The notes below the pieces were generated by a model that was not told where the DNA came from, ran no database searches, and saw nothing but the letters and a program-made list of their open reading frames with translations. Source: Tateyamaria sp. ANG-S1 (lineage in GTDB: Bacteria; Pseudomonadota; Alphaproteobacteria; Rhodobacterales; Rhodobacteraceae). Taken from it: a DNA stretch of 64,000 nucleotides. Location of the stretch: the NCBI RefSeq assembly GCF_000814025.1, contig NZ_JWLL01000006.1, forward strand, positions 372,001 to 436,000, written 5' to 3'. Made by a program: the position numbers and the translations under genes. Numbering within the stretch: the stretch's first letter is position 1; the number at the start of each line of letters is the position of its first letter. Positions 56,001 through 64,000 of the stretch are shown one piece after another.

Positions 56001-57545
56001 ATGGCCGAGGCAGCGATACGCAGACGGGGACGCGGGGGCGGTGGAGCCGCGCGCCGGGCCGAGCGCAGTGCGGTGTCCTTCGAGACGGCCCGCTTTATTG
56101 AGCGCAATATTCCCAACTTCGAGGTGCTGAATGAAGAGGCGCTCGAGATCATCGAGTACAACGCAGAGACGGTGCTCGAAGAGATCGGTGTGAACTTTCC
56201 CGACAATCCGGCAGCCTTGCAACGTTGGCGTGACGCTGGTGCCGATGTGGACGGCGACCGCGTGCGCATCCCGCGTGGTCTGGCGCGCACTTTGTGCAAG
56301 ACCGCACCTTCATCCTACACCCAGCACGCCCGCAACCCGGCCCGGTCGGTTGAGGTGGGTGGCAAGAACCTTGTCCTCGCACCCGTGTATGGTCCGCCCT
56401 TTGTGCGTGATGCTGATGGCGGGCGTCGCTATGCGACGATGGAGGATTTCCGCAACTTCGTTAAGCTTGGCTATATGTCGAAATGGCTGCACCACTCGGG
56501 TGGGACCGTTTGCGAGCCGACCGATGTTGCCGTGAACAAGCGACACCTCGACATGCTGCATGCCCATATGACCCTGTCGGACAAGCCTTTTATGGGATCG
56601 GTCACCGAACCCAGCCGTGCGAGCGATTCGGTCGAAATGGCCGAGATCGTGTTTGGCAAAGATTTCGTACAGCGCAAGACGGTGATGACATCGCTCATCA
56701 ACATCAACTCGCCCATGACCTTTGACGATGTGATGATGGGCGCGCTTGAGGTCTATGCCCAGGCGAACCAGGCGTGCATCATCTCTCCGTTCATCGTCGG
56801 TGGGGCAATGGCGCCCGTGTCTGTCGCCGGTACGCTGACGCAGGTGCTGGCCGAGGTGCTTGCCGGGATCGCCTATTCCCAACTGTGCCGCGCAGGCGCA
56901 CCGGTGATCATTGGGGCGTTTGTGACGTCCATCGACATGAATTCGGGTGCGCCGACATTTGGCACGCCGGAAGCGGCACACATCACGTATGGCGCTGGCC
57001 AATTGGCACGCCGGTTGGGCTTGCCTTACCGGTCCGCGGGATCGTTCTGTGGATCCAAACTGCCCGACGCGCAAGCGGCCTACGAGACGGCGAACTCGCT
57101 CAATATGGGGCTGCTTGCTGGTGTGAACTTCATGTTGCACGCCTGTGGCTGGCTCGAAGGCGGCTTGGTCAGTTCCTATGAGAAGTTCGTGATGGATGCC
57201 GACCAGCTGGGCACGCTGCACCATCTGGCGGCAGGCGTGCAGGTGGACGAGAACGCGCAGGCGCTTGATGCCATACGTGAGGTTGGTCCGGGCGGACACT
57301 ACCTGGGGTGCGCCCATACGCAGGCGAATTTCAAGGAGGCGTTCTGGAAGTCCGACCTGCTCGACTACAAACCGTTCGAGACCTGGGAAGACGAGGGCGC
57401 GCGTGACACAACGCAGCTTGCCACGCTTCGGGTCAAAAAGCTGCTGGCGGACTATCAGCAACCGGCCATGGACCCCGCGATACGCGAGGCCCTGGACGCC
57501 TACGTGGCCGAAAAGAAGGCGGCAGAGCCCGACAGCTTCATGTGA
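56001..57545 (+). CDS. trimethylamine methyltransferase (MttB) superfamily protein, non-pyrrolysine
   Basis: The 514-residue protein belongs to the MttB/COG5598 family: FETARFIERNIPNFEVLNEE, IEYNAETVLEEIGVNFPDNP, SYTQHARNPARSVEVGGKN and GWLEGGLVSSYEKFVMDADQ. Members transfer a methyl group from a quaternary amine to a corrinoid protein. The frame has no amber codon, so it is the non-pyrrolysine type, whose substrates include glycine betaine in other bacteria. There is no corrinoid protein or MtgA-like partner next to it. An Arg/Gly-rich N-terminus (RRRGRGGGGAARRAER) is unusual. Confidence 0.88.
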   Translation: MAEAAIRRRGRGGGGAARRAERSAVSFETARFIERNIPNFEVLNEEALEIIEYNAETVLEEIGVNFPDNPAALQRWRDAGADVDGDRVRIPRGLARTLCKTAPSSYTQHARNPARSVEVGGKNLVLAPVYGPPFVRDADGGRRYATMEDFRNFVKLGYMSKWLHHSGGTVCEPTDVAVNKRHLDMLHAHMTLSDKPFMGSVTEPSRASDSVEMAEIVFGKDFVQRKTVMTSLININSPMTFDDVMMGALEVYAQANQACIISPFIVGGAMAPVSVAGTLTQVLAEVLAGIAYSQLCRAGAPVIIGAFVTSIDMNSGAPTFGTPEAAHITYGAGQLARRLGLPYRSAGSFCGSKLPDAQAAYETANSLNMGLLAGVNFMLHACGWLEGGLVSSYEKFVMDADQLGTLHHLAAGVQVDENAQALDAIREVGPGGHYLGCAHTQANFKEAFWKSDLLDYKPFETWEDEGARDTTQLATLRVKKLLADYQQPAMDPAIREALDAYVAEKKAAEPDSFM

Positions 57546-57845
57546 TCAGGTCGCCATTTCGGTCTGTGCCGCGCGTAGGATGCGGGCTTCGCCGACGATG
57601 GCGATCAGAATATCGATGTGGCGCAACAGGCTGTAGGACGAATCGTCCGTCATGCGTTGCGCGTTCAGCTCGCCTTCGATCTCGATCAGGCGCATGAGTG
57701 CTGCGCCGTGGCGCGGCAGCTGGCCATAGCCCAATAGGCGCGGCAGGTGCGCGCCGCGGCGATAGTCCTCGGCCCCGATTCGTGCCGCGCGCATCAACAG
57801 GCGTGGGCGGCGTAGGGTGCTGAGCATGGTCAGAATATCTTGCAT
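57546..57845 (-). CDS. small conserved protein, DUF6477-like
   Basis: The product is 99 residues from the ATG at 57845 (AAGGAG upstream). It begins MQDILTMLSTLRRPRLLMRA and is helical and Arg/Leu-rich, with LPRLLGYGQLPRHGAALMRL. I recall a similar family in Rhodobacteraceae as DUF6477. It is convergent with the MttB-like gene, touching stop to stop, and divergent from the DUF6456-like gene. Function unknown. Confidence 0.65.
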   Translation of the reverse strand: MQDILTMLSTLRRPRLLMRAARIGAEDYRRGAHLPRLLGYGQLPRHGAALMRLIEIEGELNAQRMTDDSSYSLLRHIDILIAIVGEARILRAAQTEMAT

Positions 57846-57926
57846 TTCCGGTCTCCTTTTTGGCCCGTCGCTCGTTCCCCGAGAGCGGCGTTGCAAGAAC
57901 CATTGCACAACCTGAAGATGTGTTGC

Positions 57927-57953
57927 GCGTCTCCGGAGACGCCCGAACGTTCG
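57927..57953. promoter_or_regulatory. two adjacent palindromes in a divergent promoter region
   Basis: GCGTCTCCGGAGACGC (57927-57942) is a perfect 16-bp palindrome, followed at once by CGAACGTTCG (57944-57953). They lie between the DUF6477-like and DUF6456-like genes. A CtrA-like half pattern, TTAA-N7-GTAA, is at 58004-58018. Roles are unproven. Confidence 0.35.
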
Positions 57954-58116
57954 TTTAGCAACTGTTTATCTTTTAGAAACAATGCTGCTCATCACGACGA
58001 ATGTTAACGATCCGGTAATCAATGCAGCTTTAGGTTGTGTGGAAAATTCTGTGGACAACCCGCTGCGAATATCACGACACGCGGGGCCCCAAAGGGAAGA
58101 AGGACGGACACTACCG

Positions 58117-59262
58117 ATGCGCAACAGCAATGCATTCTGCGCCACGGACCTGAACCTGCCTGCTTGGGTTCCGGACGCGGCCGTACACTATCTGGCTCAT
58201 ACCGAAGCGGGGCTGCCAATTCGCGAACTGGCGCGCAAGTCGGGGTGTCACGCTTCGACTGTGTTGCGTCAGATCAGGCGGTTCGAGACCCGGCGGGACG
58301 ATCCCCTAGTGGACGCGGTGTTGCGCAAACTGGGTGCCTCTGTGGGTCGTGCGCGTTCGTCGGCTGACCATCGGCCCAAAAAGGATGACGCTGATATGCA
58401 AACTGCTTTCGCACTTGATCACGACACGCCCCCCGAAACCGCCGCCATGACCCAGGACATGGTGCGCATCCTGCGCCGTCTTTGCGAAACCGGCGCTGTT
58501 CTGGCCGTCGCGGTCGATATGCAAAAGGCGGTCGTGGTGCGCGATGGCGTCACGGGCAGCAGCACCCGAACAGCGGTGGTGGACCGCAAGGTCGCAGAAG
58601 CAATGGCGCTGCAGGACTGGATTGCTGCTGACCAGACCGGGCGCATCACCCGTTACAAGATCACTCCGGCAGGGCGTACAGCGCTGGCCGATATGATGGG
58701 CGAGGTGGAGCAGGAACAGCCCGGCTTTGCCGAGGCAGCAACGCCGTTCGCCGATCAGCACCGCCAATGGGGCGAACGCACCATACGGGACACCGATACA
58801 GGCCAGCCGCGCAAGGTGCGTTACAACCTTGCTGAATCACCACTCACGGCGCTGGCCCGGCGGCGAGACAAGGGCGGGCAGCCCTTTTTGTCGGACGATC
58901 TTGTTACCGCAGGGGAACGGCTGCGCGAGGATTTTGAGCTGGCCCAAATGGGCCCGCGTGTCGCCCAGAACTGGGACCGTTTCCTGACCGGTGGCGGACG
59001 TGGAAGCTTTGCCATGGACAGTGGTGTCGGCAACGGGCCAGAGGGCGCGCGCAATCGGGTCGCCGCGGCGCTTCGCGATCTGGGACCCGGTCTGTCCGAT
59101 GTCGTTCTGCGCTGCTGCTGCTACCTTGAAGGGCTCGAAAGCGCCGAAAAGCAACTGGGGTGGTCGGCCAGGTCGGGCAAGATCGTACTGCGCATCGCGC
59201 TGATGCGGCTCAAGCAGCACTATGATGAAACAACAGGACCAGGCGGCGGTATGATCGGCTGA
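58117..59262 (+). CDS. helix-turn-helix protein, DUF6456-like
   Basis: The product is 381 residues from the ATG at 58117, with AAGGA upstream. The N-terminus has a helix-turn-helix-like AGLPIRELARKSGCHASTVL. The C-terminal third has AESPLTALARRRDKGGQPFL and DVVLRCCCYLEGLESAEKQL, which I recall as the DUF6456 family of Rhodobacteraceae. It probably binds DNA; the target is unknown. A strong terminator follows. It lies beside the DUF6477-like gene, an association I have the impression is common in the group. Confidence 0.7.
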   Translation: MRNSNAFCATDLNLPAWVPDAAVHYLAHTEAGLPIRELARKSGCHASTVLRQIRRFETRRDDPLVDAVLRKLGASVGRARSSADHRPKKDDADMQTAFALDHDTPPETAAMTQDMVRILRRLCETGAVLAVAVDMQKAVVVRDGVTGSSTRTAVVDRKVAEAMALQDWIAADQTGRITRYKITPAGRTALADMMGEVEQEQPGFAEAATPFADQHRQWGERTIRDTDTGQPRKVRYNLAESPLTALARRRDKGGQPFLSDDLVTAGERLREDFELAQMGPRVAQNWDRFLTGGGRGSFAMDSGVGNGPEGARNRVAAALRDLGPGLSDVVLRCCCYLEGLESAEKQLGWSARSGKIVLRIALMRLKQHYDETTGPGGGMIG

Positions 59263-59283
59263 TTGCCCCGCCTGGTGACTGCG

Positions 59284-59318
59284 AATGGCGTCGCGCTCCT
59301 CCCGCGGCGCCATTTTTT
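59284..59318 (+). terminator. Rho-independent terminator after the DUF6456-like gene
   Basis: Arms 59284-59295 (AATGGCGTCGCG) and 59303-59314 (CGCGGCGCCATT) pair with one T-G wobble around a 7-nt loop and are followed by TTTTTT. Confidence 0.88.
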
Positions 59319-59430
59319 GTGCGGGGTTGACAGAAAGCGGCTCGCATTTGCGCTCGGTCAAAGAGAGCCGCAAATGTGCCGTGCATAAACGGGCAAAGAC
59401 CAATTCCATTTGAATCAGGCTTTGTTCAAG

Positions 59431-60006
59431 ATGCAGCATTTTCAAGTGCTCACGCGCATGGTTTCAACTGCCTGCCTGCTGATTTGCCAAGCGCCTACCG
59501 CTAATGCTGAATGGATCACGCATAGGTCTGTCGTGGTTGGCACGATGACCGAGGGCAGTTGGCACGAAACCGTAAGCCCTGATCGCTTGAGTTTCGCAGG
59601 ATCACATCTGGTTGGTGTGGCTGTGGGCACCGACCAACCACTCGGCCACAGCCAGTTCAGCCTGGGTGCCGAAGCGCAACTGGTGGCTCATTTCGGTCGG
59701 CAGGATCACCTGGAATTGAGCGTACCCATTGTCCTGCGCTACCATCTTGGGAGGCCGACGGGCGTGGCGTCGCTGGCTGCGGGTCTGGGGCTGTCCTACG
59801 CCACAAAGGTGCCGCAAGTCGAAATTGACCGCAATGGCGCATCCCAGCGGTGGTTCATACACTGGATGGCAGAGGTTGAATTCGACTTGCCCGATCCGGC
59901 GGTTACATCCTTTCTCCGGCTTCATCATCGCTCAGACGGGTATGGCATATTTGAAGTCGATGCCGGATCAACCGGCTTTGTTTTTGGCGTGCGACGGCGG
60001 TTTTGA
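59431..60006 (+). CDS. secreted beta-barrel-like protein of unknown function
   Basis: From the ATG at 59431 the precursor is 191 residues with a signal peptide MQHFQVLTRMVSTACLLICQ and a TANA/E cleavage-like site. The mature protein has alternating hydrophobic strands (QFSLGAEAQLVAHF, LELSVPIVLRYHLG) and ends GFVFGVRRRF with terminal Phe, as many outer-membrane barrels do. I do not recognise the family. No ribosome site is strong; TTG 59410 and ATG 59458 are alternative starts. Stands alone before lipA. Confidence 0.6.
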   Translation: MQHFQVLTRMVSTACLLICQAPTANAEWITHRSVVVGTMTEGSWHETVSPDRLSFAGSHLVGVAVGTDQPLGHSQFSLGAEAQLVAHFGRQDHLELSVPIVLRYHLGRPTGVASLAAGLGLSYATKVPQVEIDRNGASQRWFIHWMAEVEFDLPDPAVTSFLRLHHRSDGYGIFEVDAGSTGFVFGVRRRF

Positions 60007-60137
60007 TCGGGCGGGATCACCCGAATAACGCCATGTCCGACATGGCGTGTGCATAGCGGCCATGCGCCACGTGGTGTTTTTTGCAGTATCGCTTATGTTA
60101 GAAACAAGTTTAACGCTGAACCAATTGGCAGAGACCC

Positions 60138-61085
60138 ATGCGCGACCTGAAGATCCCCGAGCAGAGGCACCCGGAAAAGGCGCGGCGGCCCGACAACCCG
60201 CAGCCCAAGAAGCCTGATTGGATTCGGGTCAAGGCACCAGTGAGCGCGGGCTACAAAGACACCCACAAGATCATGCGTGACAACGGCCTTGTCACCGTGT
60301 GCGAAGAGGCCGGGTGCCCCAATGTCGGCGAATGCTGGAGCCAGGGGCACGCCACCATGATGATCATGGGCGAAGTCTGCACCCGCGCCTGCACCTTCTG
60401 CAACATCGCGACTGGCAAACCACCTGAGGCGCTGGATGCATTCGAGCCTGGCCGCGTGGCTCACGCCGTTGAAAAGCTGGGCCTGAACCACGTTGTGGTG
60501 ACGTCCGTAGACCGCGATGACATCGAAGATGGCGGGGCGGAGCACTTTGCCCAGACCATCCGCGCCATCCGCCACCGCAGTCCAGGCACGACGATCGAGA
60601 TCCTGACGCCCGACTTCATCCGTTGCGACCCGTCCGTGCTGGAGGTGGTGGTCGAGGCGCGACCGGATGTGTTCAACCACAACCTTGAAACCGTCCCGGG
60701 CCTTTATCCCGAAGTGCGACCGGGCGCGCGCTACTTCCACAGCCTGCGTCTTTTGCAGCGGGTCAAAGAGCTGGACCCGACCATGTTCACCAAGTCAGGG
60801 ATCATGGTGGGCCTAGGCGAGGATCGCCAATCCGTCATCCAGGTGATGGAAGATATGCGTGCGGCCGACATCGACTTCCTGACTATTGGCCAGTACCTGC
60901 AGCCCACACCAAAGCACCACCGCGTCGACCGGTTTGTGCATCCGGATGAATTCGCCTCCTACGAAAAGGCGGCTTATGGCAAAGGGTTCCTGATGGTATC
61001 AGCGACGCCGCTGACGCGGTCATCCTACCATGCAGGCGACGATTTCGCGCGTTTGCGAGCGGCCCGCCAGGCAAAATTCGGATAA
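60138..61085 (+). CDS. lipA: lipoyl synthase
   Basis: The 315-residue radical SAM enzyme has the auxiliary cluster motif [13 protein letters not shown], the SAM cluster [13 protein letters not shown] and the C-terminal [10 protein letters not shown] with the conserved Ser ligand. It inserts two sulfur atoms into octanoyl chains on lipoyl domains. N-terminal [18 protein letters not shown] is common in alphaproteobacteria. Intact. Confidence 0.97.
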   Translation: MRDLKIPEQRHPEKARRPDNPQPKKPDWIRVKAPVSAGYKDTHKIMRDNGLVTVCEEAGCPNVGECWSQGHATMMIMGEVCTRACTFCNIATGKPPEALDAFEPGRVAHAVEKLGLNHVVVTSVDRDDIEDGGAEHFAQTIRAIRHRSPGTTIEILTPDFIRCDPSVLEVVVEARPDVFNHNLETVPGLYPEVRPGARYFHSLRLLQRVKELDPTMFTKSGIMVGLGEDRQSVIQVMEDMRAADIDFLTIGQYLQPTPKHHRVDRFVHPDEFASYEKAAYGKGFLMVSATPLTRSSYHAGDDFARLRAARQAKFG

Positions 61086-61392
61086 GAAATCAGTATTCGG
61101 TATCGCGCGGTGTCGGGCATTGAGCCTTCGGCCTCTAGATCTTGACCGTGGGTGGCGCAACCTTTGGGTCTTGCATACAAATTCGCGCTGCGCGCTTGCC
61201 AGGGGCGCAGATATTTGTCACGAAAACAGTGATCCCGAAAACTGCTAAACCCTTCCTGACTAAAGTTTTAGTACCGTTTTTCGTGTGGCTTTACAAAGGG
61301 ATACCACCCTAGGGAGAGGCAATTCCGCTTGACAGTCTTGGCACCCGCGGCGCATAGCGAGAATGCGGGATAGACACCAAGGAGTGCGCCCC
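61086..61392 (+). promoter_or_regulatory. 307-bp intergenic region with a candidate promoter
   Basis: No gene is seen. TTGACA at 61329-61334 with an 18-nt spacing to CATAGC (61353-61358) is a candidate promoter for the small gene at 61393. The region also has an AT-rich ACTAAAGTTTTAGT palindrome near 61260, which may be a terminator of lipA or a regulator site. Confidence 0.35.
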
Positions 61393-61602
61393 ATGACCGA
61401 CCCGGCGGAGACCATCACCCTGCTCGAAGCGCTAATTGCAGGGCTTGATCCGCGCAAGAACGAGGTGGCGATTGCGCATCTGCAGGACGCCATCGACGCA
61501 CTTGATGCAACGTCTCAGGGCGGCGAAACACGCTATGCCAAATCGGGGCGTATCGTGGATGGGCAGGTACAGAAAAAGGGCAAAGTCCGCCTGTTCAAGT
61601 GA
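61393..61602 (+). CDS. small conserved hypothetical protein (69 aa)
   Basis: The ATG at 61393 follows AAGGAG and gives 69 residues: [34 protein letters not shown], then a Lys-rich tail (KKGKVRLFK). It looks like a short helical protein with a basic end. An upstream in-frame ATG at 61363 lacks a ribosome site. It converges on hpt with an 8-nt overlap. Function unknown. Confidence 0.6.
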   Translation: MTDPAETITLLEALIAGLDPRKNEVAIAHLQDAIDALDATSQGGETRYAKSGRIVDGQVQKKGKVRLFK

Positions 61603-62131
61603 ACCGAACCTTTCCGATAAAAGGCAGGTTGCGATTGCGCTGCGCGTAGTCGATGCCGTAGCCCACGACAAATTCATCCGGTATTTCAAAACCCGTCCAG
61701 TCCGCCTTGACCTCGACCTCACGGCGGCTGGGTTTGTCGAGCAACGCAATGGTGCGCAGCTTGGATGGTTTGCGGCCTTTCAGCAGGCGAATGACGTGCC
61801 GCATGGTGAACCCGGTATCGACGATGTCTTCGACCACCAACACGTCGCGCCCTTCGATGGCACCGCGCAAGTCCTTGAGAATACGCACTTCCCGGCTACT
61901 CTCCATCCCATCGCCATAGGAAGAGGCCTCGAGGAAATCGACCTCGATCGGCAGGTCCAGCTCGCGTACCAGATCGGCAATGAACACGAATGACCCGCGC
62001 AGCAGGCCTACGACAACCAGCTTGTCCGTGCCCGCAAACTCGGTCTGGATCTCGCCGCACAAATCCTCGATCCGCGCCGCGATGGCCTTGGCCGAGATCA
62101 TCTGGTCTATGACATATGGCCGCTCTGACAT
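61595..62131 (-). CDS. hpt: hypoxanthine phosphoribosyltransferase
   Basis: From the ATG at 62131 (AGGGGA upstream) the product is 178 residues. It has the PRPP loop [14 protein letters not shown], the PPi loop [18 protein letters not shown], and base/Mg contacts at [13 protein letters not shown]. It salvages hypoxanthine or guanine to nucleotide. Its 3' end overlaps the small convergent gene by 8 nt. Standard. Confidence 0.93.
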   Translation of the reverse strand: MSERPYVIDQMISAKAIAARIEDLCGEIQTEFAGTDKLVVVGLLRGSFVFIADLVRELDLPIEVDFLEASSYGDGMESSREVRILKDLRGAIEGRDVLVVEDIVDTGFTMRHVIRLLKGRKPSKLRTIALLDKPSRREVEVKADWTGFEIPDEFVVGYGIDYAQRNRNLPFIGKVRFT

Positions 62132-62205
62132 CTGCGTCCCCTTGATTTCATTGGGCGTTCGGGACACATGCCAGCAACACGTGTTCCTAGGTCACCTCTA
62201 TCGCA

Positions 62206-62649
62206 ATGCCGACCCACTCCGAAACCCGCTTCCTGCCTTACAGCCCGCAACAGATGTATGATCTGGTGGCGGATGTGGGAAAATACCCTGAATTCCTGCC
62301 TTGGTGCGCGGCCGCCCGCGTGCGCAAGGTTACGCCCAAGGGCGACCAAGAGGTGATGGAGGCCGATCTGGTGATCAGCTTCAAAGTGTTTCGCGAACGC
62401 TTTGGATCCTGCGTGGTGCTGTACCCTGAGGCGAAGAAGATCGACACGGAGTATCTCGACGGTCCATTTCGTTACATGAAATCCAACTGGTCCTTTGCCG
62501 AAGCAGATGGTGGCTGCGATGTGTCGTTTTTCGTGGACTTCGAGTTCAAGAATGCGATCCTGCAGGGCATTATCGGTGTGGTGTTTAACGAGGCTATGCA
62601 GCGCATCGTGCGGGCCTTTGAGCGGCGGGCGGCAGCGCTTTACGGATAA
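62206..62649 (+). CDS. coenzyme Q-binding protein COQ10/RatA family (START-like)
   Basis: The 147-residue START-like protein has YSPQQMYDLVADVGKYPEFL near the N-terminus, PWCAAARVRKVT, VISFKVFRERFGSCVVLYPE and a C-terminal helix NEAMQRIVRAFERRAAALYG. COQ10-like proteins bind ubiquinone or related lipids; bacterial RatA proteins are labelled after a toxin, but many are quinone-related. Nothing here supports a toxin-antitoxin pair. Divergent from hpt. Confidence 0.88.
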   Translation: MPTHSETRFLPYSPQQMYDLVADVGKYPEFLPWCAAARVRKVTPKGDQEVMEADLVISFKVFRERFGSCVVLYPEAKKIDTEYLDGPFRYMKSNWSFAEADGGCDVSFFVDFEFKNAILQGIIGVVFNEAMQRIVRAFERRAAALYG

Positions 62650-62691
62650 AGTGTAGGCTTCGCTGCCAACCGGCCCTTCGGGGAGGATTTT

Positions 62692-63939
62692 TTGAAACAG
62701 GGAAGCATGGACATCACCGCGTTGGTTTTGGCCTATGCGCATGCAGAACCGCCAGAGGATGTGTGCGCCGTCATGCGGCTGTCGGTGCTGGATTGGGCCG
62801 CGTGCGGTATTGCGGGGCATCAGGACGGTGCTTTTGACAGTTGGGCCGCGACGCTGACGGGGCAAGGCGCCGCGACGCGATTTGATGGGCGTGGTAGTGC
62901 ACTGGCCGAAGCGGCGCTCGTCAACGGCACGCTGTCTCATGCGTTGGACTACGACGACACGCACTTTGCCCATATTGGGCACCCCTCTGTCGTTGTCATT
63001 CCGGCGGCCTTGGCGGTTGCCGAGGCGCGGGGCCTGCCCCTTGAGCAGATGGTTGACGCGGCGCTTGTTGGCGCAGAAGCATCGGTGGCCGTTGGGCTTT
63101 GGCTGGGGCGCGATCACTATCAGGTCGGGTTTCATCAAACTGCGACCGCCGGTGCCTTTGGGGCAACGGTGGCCGCCGGTCGGCTGCTTGGTCTATCGGC
63201 AAAGCACATGCGCGCGGCGCTTGGCCTGTGCTCGACCATAGCGTCAGGTTTGAAGTCCCAATTCGGAACCATGGGAAAGCCGCTAAACGCTGGACTTGCG
63301 GCACGGACGGGTGTCGAGGCTGCGCTTTGGGCGCAAGCCGGTCTGACATCGGCAGAGGATGGCTTGGCAGGCCCGCTGGCCTTTGGCGCAACGCATCACG
63401 GCGCGGGGGCGGATGTGCCATTTGCCTGGCGCATGGGATCGGTCAGCCACAAGTTCCACGCCTGCTGCCACGGTCTGCATGCGGTTTTGGAGGCTGTGCG
63501 TGACGTTGACCTGTCTGGTGCGGCGCAGATCACGGTGCACACCCACCCACGCTGGATGACGGTGTGCAACCAGCCCTCCCCAGACACAGGGCTGGGTGCG
63601 AAGTTTTCCTACCGGCATGTATTGGCCATGGCGGCGCATGGCCATGACACGGGCGACATCACCGCGTTCTCGGACGCAAATGCGCAGGATGCGGCGCTTG
63701 TAGCTTGGCGGGACAGAGTGGGGGTCGAGGCTGATGACACCCTGACCGAAATGCAGGCGCGTGTCGTCGTTGATGGCGTGGTCTACACCCATGATCTCGA
63801 TGCCCCTTTGCCGTTTGATATGCGACAAGATCGCATCCACGTAAAAGCCCGCGCGCTGGTCGGCGCACGGGCGGATGAGATTGCGCAAGCCATCGAAGAC
63901 GACGACTTGCCGCGTTTCGCTCAGCTGCTGACGTCGTAG
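62692..63939 (+). CDS. MmgE/PrpD family protein
   Basis: The 410-415-residue protein has the all-alpha MmgE/PrpD N-terminal domain with AEAALVNGTLSHALDYDDTH and HPSVVVIPAALAVAEARGLP, and the mixed C-terminal domain with FKFHACCHGLHAVLEAV-like His/Cys residues. The family includes 2-methylcitrate dehydratase and aconitate decarboxylase; the substrate here is open. TTG 62692 has GGGGAGG at a good distance, and ATG 62707 is the alternative start. It overlaps the convergent Amt tail by 19 nt. The stop is TAG. Confidence 0.85.
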   Translation: MKQGSMDITALVLAYAHAEPPEDVCAVMRLSVLDWAACGIAGHQDGAFDSWAATLTGQGAATRFDGRGSALAEAALVNGTLSHALDYDDTHFAHIGHPSVVVIPAALAVAEARGLPLEQMVDAALVGAEASVAVGLWLGRDHYQVGFHQTATAGAFGATVAAGRLLGLSAKHMRAALGLCSTIASGLKSQFGTMGKPLNAGLAARTGVEAALWAQAGLTSAEDGLAGPLAFGATHHGAGADVPFAWRMGSVSHKFHACCHGLHAVLEAVRDVDLSGAAQITVHTHPRWMTVCNQPSPDTGLGAKFSYRHVLAMAAHGHDTGDITAFSDANAQDAALVAWRDRVGVEADDTLTEMQARVVVDGVVYTHDLDAPLPFDMRQDRIHVKARALVGARADEIAQAIEDDDLPRFAQLLTS

Positions 63940-64000
63940 GCGCGCTCGCCATGAACGGCGAGGTCGAGACCGTTGACTTCCGTCTCTTCGTCCACGCGCA
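63921..64000 (-). CDS. amt: ammonium transporter (Amt), C-terminal end only
   Basis: On the reverse strand 25 codons precede a TGA at 63921: RVDEETEVNGLDLAVHGERA, then YDVSS. This matches the cytoplasmic tail of Amt/AmtB transporters, where E-x-GLD-x-x-HGExAY is conserved and is the GlnK-contact region. The rest is outside the window. The call rests on this tail alone. Confidence 0.7.
   Translation of the reverse strand, partial: RVDEETEVNGLDLAVHGERAYDVSS

Noticed and set aside
56310-57461. 383-codon reverse frame opposite the MttB-like gene
   Set aside because: Antisense shadow rich in His and Arg. The forward frame is a clear MttB family member.
62206-62649. RatA toxin of a toxin-antitoxin pair
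   Set aside because: START-like COQ10 features explain the protein, and no RatB or other antitoxin gene is adjacent.

Overview
The window reads as chromosome of a marine alphaproteobacterium of the Rhodobacterales (Roseobacter group). This is inferred from gene content: TRAP transporters, aromatic-acid catabolism, a non-pyrrolysine MttB homologue, small roseobacter-type DUF genes and MetA of the Glu111 type. GC is high, and TGA and TAG are both ordinary stop codons. I saw no rRNA, tRNA, CRISPR array, phage or complete insertion sequence.

0-13.5 kb: a gentisate operon (MarR regulator, gentisate 1,2-dioxygenase, FAH-family hydrolase, partial flavin reductase). Next to it is a cluster of a cysteine hydrolase, a TetR regulator, three tandem reductive-dehalogenase/QueG-like double-[4Fe-4S] proteins, a TRAP transporter and a PaaK-like CoA ligase. 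A 37-bp sequence, 33/37 identical, occurs both at the hydrolase/TetR divergent promoter and upstream of the ligase-TRAP operon, so one regulator probably controls both. A 4HBT-type thioesterase lies just beyond. This is the best candidate for an undescribed system: uptake, CoA activation, Fe-S/corrinoid chemistry, release and ring cleavage of an aromatic acid.

13-27.3 kb: two divergent operons. Leftward are a CrtI-like FAD oxidoreductase, a Tat-exported peptide-type binding protein, two permeases, two ATPases and a MarR remnant. Rightward are a cyclase-family metal hydrolase, a second CrtI-like oxidoreductase, a MarR regulator and an indolepyruvate-ferredoxin-oxidoreductase-like pair. An imperfect 30-bp inverted repeat sits between them.

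27.3-34.6 kb: a decaying stretch. DsbA-like, LivM, aldo/keto reductase, crotonase and alpha/beta-hydrolase genes are broken by nonsense codons (mostly TAG) and by two deletion junctions. Intact within it are a SnoaL-like protein, kynureninase, tryptophan 2,3-dioxygenase and a GntR regulator.

34.6-45.1 kb: an aerobic anthraniloyl-CoA pathway: glutaryl-CoA dehydrogenase, divergent from anthraniloyl-CoA monooxygenase/reductase, SDR, MarR, enoyl-CoA hydratase, acyl-CoA dehydrogenase, anthranilate-CoA ligase, thioesterase, Rid protein and a thiolase with an in-frame TAG at codon 12. With KynA and KynU this would take tryptophan through anthranilate into CoA-dependent ring dearomatisation, but the local formamidase candidate is truncated.

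45.3-64 kb: mostly ordinary genes: luciferase-like monooxygenase, TetR, PPK2, hydrolase, MetA, an unknown ATPase, two EamA exporters, a FadL-like porin, GuaA, an MttB homologue, DUF6477- and DUF6456-like proteins, LipA, Hpt, a COQ10/RatA-like protein, an MmgE/PrpD protein and the tail of an ammonium transporter.
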